Assembly (NCBI GenBank): GCA_949126835.1
Contig: OX421503.1
Location: forward strand, 1,416,501 to 1,480,500
Length of the DNA: 64,000 nucleotides
Source: Anisus vortex
Lineage: Eukaryota; Mollusca; Gastropoda; Planorbidae
Direction: 5' to 3'
Positions 22,901 to 37,500 of the stretch are shown here, in pieces; within the stretch, counting starts at the first letter, position 1, and each line of letters begins with the position of its first letter. The notes beneath the pieces are model-generated. The model saw only the letters and a list, made by a program, of their open reading frames with translations. It was not told the DNA's origin and searched no databases. The translations under genes were made by a program, and so were the position numbers.

Positions 22901-25900
22901 TAGATAAACAATGAAAAAAATATGTTGTTTTTTTTGGTCTCATTAGTTTGTTTTTTTTTCAAAGTTTTGATGCTGGTACAAAGGGGGAAGGGGGAAGTGA
23001 ATCAGTTCTAAAAAAAAAGTCCTAAGCAATGGTTGTCTAAATTTATCATATGAGAAGACCCAGGGTTTTTAGATTAATGAATAATATATGACATCATAGA
23101 AAGGGACGAACCCATTTTGTTTTTCTACGTGGAAAGTGATGAACTTTAGCGTGACAAATATTTACCACATTTGCTTACCTCAACGACTGCTTTAATATAA
23201 AAAAAAGTTCACAATTTCTATGGTGGCTTATCTCTACTTCAGCCCAACTCATGGCTATGCCACTCATTATAGATAGTCTTGGATTAATATTTGACTGGAC
23301 AAACACATACTTCACTGTTAGGTCACCATATTTTCCAAAGAAAATTAAAAAAAATTTTCATGAGTTTTATAGTAGTTAAAAAAAAAAAAACTTGAGTCAG
23401 CCATCACCAGATTCAATGCCTGGCAGACAAGGAACGTTAGGGATGTTGAATTCAGAAACAGGGAAGGAGACAGATGTCTGGCATCTATGTGTATACTTCC
23501 TCTCCTGACAACCAAGTTTAATAAATAGCCCTGACCAGGGTTCTCTACCACATTGTTCCCAGCCTACTCCAGGTACAACTCACAGCAAGCAGATAGCCCC
23601 CCCCCCCTCCCCTTTTTCCCCTGTATCTAGATTTTAAAAAAGGAGGAATAAATGAAGACAGAAAAGTTTCCTTGGTGGGAAAAATAAATTGGGAATTCCA
23701 GCAAGCTATCATTTCCACAGGATAAGAAAATCTAGTTACACAATAGACTCCAGTGGTGTTAATCTTATTTTCTAAGTGATGCATATTTAATGATACTTTG
23801 AACATAAAAAGAACCAACTCCCTGCTTATCAGAAAACGTGGGTTCAACAAACATTAGATGTGTCTTAAAAGTCATCCTTCTCTTGCAATCAATTTCTTGT
23901 AGAAGACACTTGAATGGTTTGTTTTTTTGTTTAGTCTTGCACGTGCCATTGAAAAAAGCTCTGCATGCCGTAGGTTGCCAACCCCTGTACTATGGGATCT
24001 GTGGCCAGCACAACTCCCAGCCGCCTTTACTTTACCCTAACTAATGTCAGGTACCCTAGTACTCATCAGAGCTAGGTAGCCTTTGGGACACCCTTGAGTC
24101 CAGGGAAAAAAATTCTAGCCTTCTCAAGTATTTGAACCCAGGAACTTCGACACGCCATTCAAACGTGAGCCCTTGGCTACAGTGTGCCAAATATAATATA
24201 CAAGTTATCTTATTTGTCTATTATCACAGTGTGAATCCAGAAATATAACAAAAATGGATTTAGGAAAACACCCCCAAAACTATAATTATGCAAAGCAAAT
24301 AATAAAAATTTCTGCTAAAGATACTTTGGTGGTGTCTAAATCCAAATTAAAAAAAATGACGTTATGAACAAAGTTGTAACAAGTAGATAATTTCCTTACA
24401 AGGATACAATTATCAGTTGAAGAGTTTGAAATTCAATTCAAGAAATACATTTCAAATTAAATTCAAGAAATACACACACATTCATTTCACTTTATATTGA
24501 CACATTATTATAAATAAATATATTTTTAAAAACTTGGGCTATATACTTAATTTTTTAAAATTTAAACTAAATTTCTAACGTGTAAGAATCACAAAGCCCT
24601 TAATTTATTTAGAGAAACACCACTTAGAGAATGTAGCCGGGGTGAACTCCAGTGGTGAATCTGCAGCACAGGTTGTCAAATGACACCACAAGAGAAAAAA
24701 AACACCAGCTTACCAACTACTGTACTACCAACTACTGTACTGCACACAACAAAAAAACTAACAAGGGCAATAACTGAGCCACATCTTGAAGCCATTACCA
24801 AGCCAGCAACTTGCTTGGGGCCATCAGAACTTAAACCACTACCCCCCTTTCCAAAATACTTCAGACTAAACAAATGGAGACACACTGCTTTCAGCTGCAA
24901 GGATTTAAGCCCTCCCTCACTCCCCCCCCCCCCCCCCCCCCCCCACCCAACTCAACATAAACACAAAAAAAAATCTAAGCTGATAAGAAACAATTGATAG
25001 CTCTTAAAAAGAACAGGATTTCAGTTTAATGCTCAGTTTAAACAAAAAATAAAAAAACTTGGCTGTGTCAAATTGACCTCTTGTTTTTATGTTCTGCCTT
25101 GCACCTGACAGTATATAAATACAAAATACTTCCTGTATTACTTGCAATTATTTAACAATGTGACAATTTAGCTGCACGACACAAACAACAGGAGCCTTAC
25201 TCTATCCATCAAATTTCAGTTGGGGAGTAAACTTAAACACCCAGCCCCTCTCCTTCCATCAACATCTATTTCCAGCCATTGCCAGGTACCATCTCGTTAA
25301 ACTGTCAGCTGATAATCTGTTTAATCTCGAGGGATTTTTCACTCTTCATTAACCTTGCAAAAAACTTGCAGGTATGAGCTTGCTGTATCTTCAATCACTG
25401 TCCATCTACTTTCCTCTGCACATTTACTCCTTGCTCCTTGTTTTTTTCTTAAACTCTTAGGCAATTACTTTTAGATCATTTCAGAATTCCTAAACTTTTT
25501 TAGGGCACACGTGAACAACTCATGGCCCTGCGGGACACATCCGGCCAGGGTGTACAATTATATCTGGCCAAATACAGAGTTATTGGCAAAAAATATTTTT
25601 TAAATGGACCAGGCAATATTAAGTGGAAATCGATTTCCATAATTTAATGGATTCGACTAAACTGAAAAGAGTCCACAGATTCTGCTGGATGTGCCTGCTA
25701 TGTCAAAAAATGTTTTTACATTTTAGGTACTACAAACTTTTACATAATCTTTTGTCTTTGGAGCATTTTTTTGGCATCAATTTTGCAAAGACTTCTCTTT
25801 GAGACTAGCAGTATTCTGCATGCAAGACTTCTCTTTGAGATTAGCAATGACATCAGTAGGTCCAGTAAAGTTGGCTGGATAAGACCTCTCTGACTGACTA

Positions 25901-28900
25901 TTAAGTTTTCAAAATGTTTTTTTGAAATCTTATTGTACAACACATGAAATATTAACATAAATTGCAACACAATTAAAGAAAAGAAATAAAAACATATTAT
26001 GAAGAAACACATCTCACACAGCCTAGTCTAAATCAGTTCTACATTTTAAAAAAGAAAAATTATTTCATTTGACTTGTATGTTTTCAGACGTTCCTCCTAG
26101 ATTGAAGATTATTACGTCCTCTAGGCTGGCTAACGCTCCTTCCCATGCCTTATAATCAGTTTGGTCCGACAGGTAGTTTACTAGGCCTAAAGCTACTGCA
26201 GAGCCGCAGGGATTGGTCGGCTGAAGGGCTAGAACACGGACCATACCTCTAAATACTTTAATCATTTTAATTACCAGTAATAAATTTACACTATAAAAAA
26301 AAACTTTGATCAAAATATTTTCTATTTAGAAAATACATAGAGAATCATTTTTGTTTTTAAACTCAAACACTAAAACACCACAGAGGTTTATCATATCTGT
26401 TTTGACAGATTCACAAAAAAACTTCAACTCACTAATGGGTATTGAAACTTTTACCTTATTCCATATATAACATTTGTATGACCAATATATGGAAAAGTAA
26501 CAACCAACTTTGGGATGTTTTGGAATTTGCAGCATCAAAACTTTGATAAACATGAATTAAAAAAAAAACACATAACTTAAAAGCCAAAAAAAACAACAAC
26601 ATTGTTTCTCCAAAGGTTTGAGAGTTCAAAGGTTAGAACAGACAAACAAAATAACACACACACACAGACCAACAAACATATTAGAGAGTAAAGAATATGA
26701 CGCTCAGAAAACATAAGTTGTGCACAGAAATCATAAACAGGTGCTTTTCAAAAATCCAAATTGAAAACAGAAAAAAACAACACTCTGAGTAGAAACAAGA
26801 GGCGTTGAACTGACTGCTGTATGGATTAAATGTTGATTATTATTGTTATATATATAATATACACAGATAGATATATTATATGTAGAGAACAAAATAAATG
26901 ACATGGGTGAAAGCAGATGAAAGAGTTTAGAGCAACGGCTGCACAAACTTTAAGCGGCAATCAGCTTCATGCCGGTGGAAGGTGACACTTGTGCCACTGG
27001 CTCCCACACCCCAGAAACAGAGAGAGAGAGAAGGCTCCGGCATCCCTAGCCAACTCCCCAACCCACCCTCCCCCTTCCACACTTTGTATTTTTTTTTCCA
27101 TACCGAGTGTTACACAAAATTAGTGAGCATTATAAGCGATGATTGATGAATGCCCCCTGGGCGGATGGAAGGAAAGAGAGGGGGGGGGAAGCGGTTGTAG
27201 TAAATAAATAAGTAGATTAAAGTACCAATTACTTTACTGGTATGTCTTGTTAAAGGATTAAAAAAACAAACAAACAAATCTTGTAACAATTTTACAAGAT
27301 ATTCATCAAGCCTTGAGATCCATGAAATGTATGTAAAAAAACAAAAAACTATTAGAAATAGGTTAATAATAAATCAAAGACTAACTTTTAAAGATAAATA
27401 CAAAACAAAAAAACTTAGCTAGTGGTCAGAAGAAAAAAACAACACAGATTACAAGACAAAAAAAAACTTGGACACACACAGGAGTTCATTAGAGTAGGTT
27501 TGAAGTAAGTTGGAGTTATATATCAAAACAAAACAAAACATAGGTCAATTGAGTTGATTAATGCAAGAGACAACGACTGGCCAAAATATCACAAGCTGGT
27601 AACAAAATGAACAACATGACTGTTATAATAGTAGGAGAAAAAAACATTAGGCAACTTGTTAGTGGTTTTATGTGTTCTTTTCCACTCAGTTCTGGGTTGT
27701 TGTTTTTCTACACATTTTTGTTGTTGTTTTTGGTTTGATGCAAAGTTGGATGTTTAACAATGGAATAAAAAAGTTGTTAATTTTGTATACATTGTGTCTT
27801 TAGACAGAATGGTTCATACATGGTGTACATAGCTGATGGAATAGTGTAACAGGAGCAGCAGAAATATTCATAAGACAGATCAATAGACAAGTTGGAATTG
27901 TTTAAGGTATGCAATATATTCATAACTAATCTAAACAGTTCATTAGATATTTCTACTCAACGAAACATTTCATTCAATATATTGTCTAATTTCAGAACTA
28001 CATGAAATACTTCATCTAATCTAAACAATTTTATGATATTATTTCATCTAATCAAATAATTTCATTTGATTTTTCATATAGTCAAATAATTGTATTTGAT
28101 ATTTCATCCAATCTAATAATTTCATTTGATATTTCATTTAATCTAATAATTTTATTTTATATTGCATTTAATCAATTAATTTTATTTGATATTTCATCTA
28201 ATCTAATAATTTTATTTGATATTTTATCCAATCTAATAAATTCATTTGATATTTCATATAATCTAAAAATTTTACTTTATATTTCATCTAATCTAATAGT
28301 TTTTTTTTTATATTTCATCTAATCTAATAATTTTATTCGATAATTCATCTAATCTAATAATTTTATTCGATAATTCATCTAATCTAATAATTTTATTTGA
28401 TATTTCATCTAATCTAATAATTTTATTTGATATTTCATCCAATCTAATATATTCATTTGATATTTTATTTAATCTAATAATTTTATTTGATAATTCATCT
28501 AATCTATGAATTCATTTCATATTTCATCTAATATTTCTTTAGCTATTTTGTAAAAACTACAAATTTGATTCAGATTTTGTTCTAATCTACTGGAAGCTCT
28601 GTCTAATAAGTTACAAATGTTCCATTGATTCAGATTTTGTTCTAATCTACTGGAAGCTATGTCTAATAAGTTACAAATGTTCCATTGATTCAGATTTTGT
28701 TCCAATCTACTGGAAGCTATGTCTAATAAGTTACAAATCTTCCATTGATTCAGATTTTGTTCTAATCTACTGGAAGCTCTGTCTAATAAGTTACAAATGT
28801 TCCATTGATTCAGATTTTGTTCTACTCTACTGGAAGCTCTGTCTAATAAGTTACAAATGTTCCATTGATTCAGATTTTGTTCTACTCTACTGGAAGCTAT

Positions 28901-31900
28901 GTCTAATAAGTTACAAATGTTCCATTGATTCAGATTTTGTTCTAATCTACTGGAAGCTCTGTCTAATAAGTTACAAATGTTCCATTGATTCAGATTTTGT
29001 TCTACTCTACTGGAAGCTCTGTCTAATAAGTTACAAATGTTCCATTGATTCAGATTTTGTTCTAATCTACTGGAAGCTCTGTCTAATAAGTTACAAATGT
29101 TCCATTGAGTCAGATTTTGTTCTAATCTACTGGAAGCTCTGTCTAATAAGTTACAAATGTTCCATTGATTCAGATTTTGTTCTAATCTACTGGAAGCTCT
29201 GTCTAATAAGTTACAAATGTTCCATTGATTCAGATTTTGTTCTAATCTACTGGAAGCTATGTCTAATAAGTTACAAATGTTCCATTGATTCAAATTTTGT
29301 TCCAATCTACTGGAAGCTCTGTCTAATAAGTTACAAATGTTCCATTGATTCAGATTTTGTTCTAATCTACTGGAAGCTCTGTCTAATAAGTTACAAATGT
29401 TCCATTGATTCAGATTTTGTTCTAATCTACTGGAAGCTCTGTCTAATAAGTTACAAATGTTCCATTGATTCAGATTTTGTTCTAATCTACTGGAAGCTCT
29501 GTCTAATAAGTTACAAATGTTCCATTGATTCAGATTTTGTTCTAATCTACTGGAAGCTATGTCTAATAAGTTACAAATGTTCCATTGATTCAAATTTTGT
29601 TCCAATCTACTGGAAGCTCTGTCTAATAAGTTACAAATGTTCCATTGATTCAGATTTTGTTCTAATCTACTGGAAGCTCTGTCTAATAAGTTACAAATGT
29701 TCCATTGATTCAGATTTTGTTCTAATCTACTGGAAGCTCTGTCTAATAAGTTACAAATGTTCCATTGATTCAGATTTTGTTCTAATCTACTGGAAGCTCT
29801 GTCTAATAAGTTACAAATGTTCCATTGATTCAGATTTTGTTCTAATCTACTGGAAGCTATGTCTAATAAGTTACAAATGTTCCATCTAGAGAGAAGATTG
29901 TTAAAGACCAATTGCCCAAACCTTCAGCAGGGGATGCATGGTCAGAACCAGAGAGGTCAATTTTAAGCGAGGGACTCTAGCCTCAGGACCACTGTGTTCA
30001 ACTTAGCTCCACTTCACCATCTACAATATCTTATCTTATATTTTACAGACGCTCCTACTATAAAGAAGATTATTGCGTCCGGCTAGTGTTGTTAACCCTT
30101 TCAGCTTCAATGTCTATTCTAATATTTCCAGAGGAACTCAAAGAGACAAGGTCAAATAAATCTAGAAGTCTTCATGTTTGTGAGATAATTTTAAACTGTT
30201 CACACTGATATCTATATAGGTCTGTTTGCCCCCTGCAGAGACACAATTTTTTATATGTCAGTGATTTTTTTTAAATTAAATATTTTTTTGAATTTGTATT
30301 TATTTTAGTGTGTGTTTTAAGTCAGGGATTCCCTTGAAACAGTTCATGAGAAATATTCATCACAGCCTTTAAATAAACAGCCTACTCAAAACCATGTACT
30401 TTTTATTACTTTAAGTCACATTATTTAGAAGTTACACGTGTTAATGACAAATATAGTAGATATGACATGATATGCTTTCACTTAAAGAACAAGACAGACC
30501 TTATGACACAAAAACAAGACAGAGAGGAACAGCCTTACCTGTCAGAGAGTCGGAGCGGACAGGCACAGGAACGGAGGTGACCGGGTTGGTCACGTGCAAC
30601 TCATCCGGCTGTATGAGCTCATCCTGCGAAACCAGCTCGTCCCGGTGCGAGTCCTCCAGGCTCTCAAGCCGGCCATCAATCATGTCCTCCCCGTTATCCT
30701 CTTCCGTCTCTGCCGAGATTTCCTGCACTGGACTGTTGCCGTCAGCATCCCTGGAATGAGAGTGATTGTGTTACATCAAATCAATGTTTCTAATCATTCA
30801 TAACTAGCAAATATTCACAACTGACAAAAGTAACACCAATAGTCAAATCACTAAACCTAGAAACACTAGACGACAGAAGGGTAAAGTAGTAATTATACAC
30901 AAGGCATTAAACTCTTTAGAAATATAACCCAATAACAACCTGTTGCAATGCTCAGATAAACATAAAGACAAAAACATTTTCCTTATCATTTATGCGAGAA
31001 CAAATGCATACAAATACTCTTTCTTCCCAAGTGGCATTTGGGCATGGAATGGGATGCCTGAACAAACCAGGAAAACCAGTAACTTAACATCATTTAAAAC
31101 ATTAATAAAGATGCAAGACTAGTCTTGTACCGCGCATGAGCGTATGACGCTATAATCTTCTTTATAGAAGGAGCGTCTGTAATGCATAAGATAAGATTCT
31201 AGCCTGCAAGTGCTAAGACCATGGACTGAAACAATGTCTTATAGTACTCTGCACTTAGAAGGTTAGCTGGAGTAGATTGAGAAAGACAAAGGGACAGGGT
31301 GAGAAACAGTGCTGGATGGTTGGGGTGACCTTCTGACAGGTTGAGGACCAGCAACTAAGACAGAGACTGAACTGATTTATAAGTTTCTCATAAAAAAGCA
31401 GACAAGCCATCCGGCTCTTTTGTTCAAGGTGTAACGACGTTAAGCGGTGGATCAAGAAGGACACCAAGATCCCCCCCTAGCCGCAGCAAGCCCTTTCAAT
31501 GTGCTACATAACATAGGCTACGGCTGTAGTGTAGTACATGCACTACACTTCTTCCCTTCGCATCATTAATGAGACTGAATCAGCCATGGGTCTAGAAGAA
31601 TGCCTGACAGACATTGGTATGGATGTTGTTGCAGACAATAACATGTCATTGATCTCAATCTGCTAGACTCACTGTTCAGTGCCTATGGCCTTGAGCAACT
31701 ACAGAACCAATTTACCACATTATAATATCCACTCAGGTTCTGTAAATAGTCTAATTCAACCCTTTCCCCATTCATGCATAGCTGGACAGGTGGCCTGGAT
31801 CAGGAAAACAGATAATCCATGAAAAACCTAACAAGAAATGGCCAGACTCTGGCACAATGGCATCCACAGGAGAACTATTGGAGAAGATACATAATACAAG

Positions 31901-34563
31901 CTCATAGAGATAATAACAAAAAACTATATAATGCACCAGTGTTGTTACATTACAAATTTAACTTTGACACATGAGACGGTAAGTTATAACAGAAAACTGA
32001 GCAGAAGCCAAACAGAAGAGCTTAGTTTCTGCTGACTGGGTAAAAGCCATAAGAAATTCAACTCACTTGGCAGTGGAGGATGTCCTCTCCAGTGAAACAT
32101 TTTCCATCTGGTTCTGCGGCAGTGCACTGTATGGTCTGATGCCTGGGAAATTTCCACTTTTCTTCAGCTCTTCGGCCTTTTCATTGATCAGTTTACACCA
32201 TCTGGGGGCGAAATGGAAATATTTTGAGATTACTCTACTCTTGATTTATGAGGCCACCCTAATACTATGGAAAAAAATCATGGCTCTTTTACCTGGTTTT
32301 CAAGCCTCATACCTTCAGAATGGTAATGAATCATACTTATCTGCTATAGCACGATGCCAAACTATACTCCTATATACCATAACTGTACTATATTTATATC
32401 TACCATAATTATTGTACTAAGCTTATATAATCTCTGACTGCATTATACTTCTGTATAGAATAACTGTCTTAACTCTGCGCAGGAAAAGCTGGCTGGCTTT
32501 TTTATGACATCATCAGAATAATTTCATCGCATTTTTTTATTCTATCTTTGTGACGAAAAACTATAAAAAGTTGGACTGGCAATTTTAACCTGGAGCTAAA
32601 GTTGTCTTTTTATTCCCTATTTTTGACCTGACTGACCACTGCGGTCATTTCAAAAAATGTAAAACCTTGACAGTATTGACCGCATTAAGACAAAGAATAT
32701 TTGTAGCAAATTTCATCTCATTCTGTCCAGTATTAAAAAAGATTATGCGGTATGTACACACCTTTTGACATTTATATATATACTAGCCGGTATGTGCCCG
32801 GTCCTCCGAACCGGCTAAAAGTTATGTTTACATACACTCTAACTACTCAGGCAGTTATAATGAGATTGCCCGCATGACCTACGACACGAATTTAAACGTG
32901 AGGTAATTTTTTATTTGCCCGCTACAACATGAATTACCCGTTAAAATCATTACTCATCACCCATTATAATAATTACAAAATTGCCCGCTATAAATTACGA
33001 CGCAAATTAAAACATGAATATATTTTGTTCTATTCATTGATAAAGAACATTCGACAGTACTTTTATTTTTTTTTTATGATTGTTTGATATATTTTTTTTA
33101 CGACAAACATTAAGTCGCAGACCTATGTTGTGATGTTTTTGTTTATTTGCTATTTATTTATTTATTGTTGCTTTGGAAGCAAACTTAGAATTAAATTTTC
33201 TATTCAACATGTAAAACAATAACAATTGAAACCCATATGAAATAATGTTTATAAAACGTATACGACACGAATTAAAACTTTAAAAAGTTAGTTCCGGCAA
33301 TTTGAACATTGCCCGGCAAATTAAACATTGCCCGGTAATATAAACATTGCCCGGTAATTTAAACATTGCCCGGTAATTTAAACATTGCCCGGTAATTTAA
33401 AAACATTGCCCGGTAATTTAAACATTGCCCGGTATTATAAACATTGCCCGGTAATTTAAACATTGCCCGGTAATTTAAACATTGCCCGGTAATTTAAACA
33501 TTGCCCGGTAATTTAAAAACATTGCCCGGTAATTTAAACATTGCCCGGTATTATAAACATTGCCCGGTAATTTAAACATTGCCCGGTAATTTAAACATTG
33601 CCCGGTAATTTAAACATTGCCCGGTATTATAAACATTGCCCGGTAATTTAAACATTGCCCGGTATTATAAACATTGCCCGGTAATTTAAACATTGCCCGG
33701 TAATTTAAACAATGGCCGTTACCAAGGCGATAAGCCTAAAGGTGCCCAGTTCTCGGAACTAGATAAAATAACCCATGGAGTTATAAGCAATAGTCTTAAG
33801 CGGGGATAAAGTATTTTCCGGTAACTTAAACCATTTAAATATTGCATTCTACAAATTACGACGCAAATTAAAACAAAATTTGGTTCCCTTCTTAAACGCA
33901 TAAATACGCAAAATTTGATGACGCCATATAATTATAAGCTTAAATATAGAGTGTAACCAGGACCACTGCGTTTAAATAAGCTTAGTAATGCGTCGGTATT
34001 ACTTCCCGAAACAGAAAAAAAATGCTAAATCTATTTGCTTAAAGTTTTAAATTATTAATTAGCTTTAAGTCATGTATTCACAGTGTAAAGTATTAAAGTA
34101 GTGATAGATTAAGAAAATCAACTACAGTATTGGTAGTGTAAAGAATTTATTTTGTTTACGGCACGTAGACAATTTAAACATGAAGAAAATTTGTTCCCGT
34201 CATTGAGTTGAGATAATAAAATCCATGCACATAGTTTGATAACGTCAATTTAAACATGAATGAAAAATGTCCCTTCATTGCTATAAAATCCATGCGCAAA
34301 GATTGATGACGTCATAAAAATAATCTCAGCGCATCCTTTTTTTTCTAACTTTGTGACGAAAAACTATAAAAAGTTGTACTGGCAAAGACAATGTGAATCA
34401 AAAGTTGTGTTTTTTTCGCGTTTTTTGACCAAACTGACCACTGCGCTCATTTTAATTTTTTTAAAACCTTGACAGTGTTCACCGCCGTAACGCAAAGAAT
34501 ATTTGTAGCAAATTTCACGTTTTTATGTCCAGTATTTAAAAAGATTATGCGGTATGTACATAC

Positions 34564-34594
<31 letters not shown>

Positions 34595-37500
34595 CATACA
34601 TACATACATATTCCTTTTGAGATTTATATATATACAAGCCGGTATGTGCCCGGTCCTCCGAACCGGCTAAAAGTTATGTTTACACACACTCTAACTACTC
34701 AGGCAGTTATAATGAGATTGCCCGCACGACCTACGACACGAATTTAAACGTGAGGTAATTTTTTATTTGCCCGCTACAATATGAATTACCCGTTAAAATC
34801 ATTACTCATCACCCATTATAACAATTACAAAATTGCCAGCTAAAAATTACGACGCAAATTAAAACATGAATATATTTTGTTCTATTCATTGATAAAGAAC
34901 ATTCGACAGTAGCCTACTTTTTTTTTTTTTTTTATGATTGTGTGATATATTTTTTTACGACAAACATTAAGTCGCAGACCTATGTTGTGTTGTTTTTGTT
35001 TATTTGCTGTTTATTTATTTATTGTTGCTTGGAAGCAAACTTAGAATTAAATTTTCTATTCGACATGTAAAACAATAACAAATGAAACCCATATGAAATA
35101 ATGTTTATAAAACGTATACGACACGAATTAAAACTTTAAAAAGTTAGTTCCGGCAATTTGAACATTGCCCGGCAAATTAAACATTGCCCGGTAATTTAAA
35201 CATTGCCCGGTAATTTAAACATTGCCCGGTAATTTAAACATTGCCCGGTAATTTAAACATTGCCCAGTATTATAAACATTGCCCGGTAATTTAAACATTG
35301 CCCGGTAATTTAAACATTGCCCGGTATTATAAACATTGCCCGGTAATTTAAACATTGCCCGGTAATTTAAACATTGCCCGGTAATTTAAACATTGCCCGG
35401 TATTATAAACATTGCCCGGTAATTTAAACATTGCCCGGTAATTTAAACATTGCCCGGTAATTTAAACATTGCCCAGTATTATAAACATTGCTTGGTAATT
35501 TAAACATTGCCCGGTAATTTAAACAATGGCCGTTACCAAGGCGATAAGCCTAAAGGTGCCCAGTTCTCGGAACTGGATAAAATAACCCATGGAGTTATAA
35601 CCAATAGTCTTAAGCGGGGATAAAGTATTTTCCGGTAACTTAAACCATTTAAATATTGCATTCCACAAATAACGACGCAAATTAAAACAAAATTTTGTTC
35701 CCTTCTTAAACGCATAAATACGCAAAATTTGATGACGCCATATAATTATAAGCTTAATTAAATATAGAGTGTAACCAGGACCACTGCGTTTAAATTAGCT
35801 TAGTAATGCGTCGGTATTACTTACAGAAACAAAAAATGCTAAATCTATTTGCTTTGTCCTATGTTTGTAAAGTTTTAAATTATTAATTAGCTTTAAGTCA
35901 TGTATTCACAGTGTAAAGTATTAAAGTAGTGATAGATTAAGAAAATCAACTACAGTATTGGTAGTGTAAAGAATTTATGTTGTTTACGGCACGTAGACAA
36001 TTTAAACATGAAGAAAATTTGTTCCCGTCATTGAGTTGAGATAATAAAATCCATGCACATAGTTTGATGACGTCAATTTAAACATGAATGAAAAATGTCC
36101 CTTCATTGCTATAAAATCCATGCGCAAAGATTGATGACGTCATAAAAATAATCTCAGCGCATCCTTTTTTTCCTAACTTTGTGACGAAAAACTATAAAAA
36201 GTTGTACTGGCAAAGACAATGTGAATCAAAAGTTGTGTTTTTTTCGCGTTTTTTGACCAAACTGACCACTGCGCTCATTTTAATTTTTTTAAAACCTTGC
36301 CAGTGTTCACCGCCGTAACGCAAAGAATATTTGTAGCAAATTTCACGTTTTTATGTCCAGTATTTAAAAAGATTATGCGGTATGTACATACCCAGCCAGC
36401 CAGCCACATACATATTCCTTTTGAGATTTATATATATATATGATATATGATATATATATATATATATATATAAATACAAGCTAAATTGCCCGGGGGAATA
36501 TAAAACAGGCCTGTAAAAGCTACTGATAAAAATTTTATAAACTACAAAGAACAGAAAGATATAAATAGAATATTTTTTTAAATATATTATTTCGTACTGA
36601 AGATATTTAGGAAAGTAATTTAAAATAAATATTGTAATTGGGTAAAAAAAATAGGCAAGTCTTTTCATTAACACTCAAACAACGGCTAACAAAGATATGG
36701 TACTCTGGTGCACCATGAAATAAACACATATAAAATGAACTTTAAAATTATTATTTTTTGTACCAAACATCTTTTTTATATAATTAAATAGCATTTTAAC
36801 ATGTTTTGATAAAAAATATAACGTTTTAGTGAAATTTTAATTAAAATTGCGTTTAAAATAAATACATGAAATTGAGGGCGAGCCATCGACGCCATATTGT
36901 CTTCTTGACAACAACGCGTTTCAACACACTCGGTAAATTTACGCTTAAATGGACTCCCATTTCGATTTTTAACCTGATATTCAACTAATTATGAGTTCTG
37001 GATCTCAATTAATGATTCTGGTCATTCGGAAGATGAAAATGATACTTTGCAGACTGATTTGAATGCATCGAGCACTGACGTGTAAGTATGGCTTGTGACC
37101 TAGATTACTTTCTTTGTGTCTGGCTTTACGAAATATATTTGTAAAGGCCTTTTTACAAGTATTTTTTATGTTATTTTAGGTAAACAGTGTTTTTATATTT
37201 AGCCCTATTTTCTATGTAACCAATTAGTTATTAGAAAGTGTTTTCACTATCGATAAAAGCGTGTTAGGCCTAAGTAAACAATATAGGCCGGATCAGCTGT
37301 TTGTTGTTTACATCAAGCAGATGAGAGAAAATTTCAATTTGGCTACAGTTGAATCCTATTTATATTATTTAAATGGCTCAGGAGAATTTAGAATAATTAC
37401 ACTATTAATAATACATAAATTTAAATTGCATTTTTTAGTTATTTGTAACTAATTGTGTGTTACTTTGACTGTTGCTATTATATAAATACTTATACTATTT

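Larger units (their letters stand above)
32786..34637. repeat. 1.85-kb tandem repeat, unit 1
   Basis: Starts GCCGGTATGTGCCCGGTCCT + CCGAACCGGC, which can form a GCCGGT/ACCGGC stem. It contains the 19-bp VNTR (33290-33713) and TGACGTCA near 34306. No credible coding. Confidence 0.9.
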
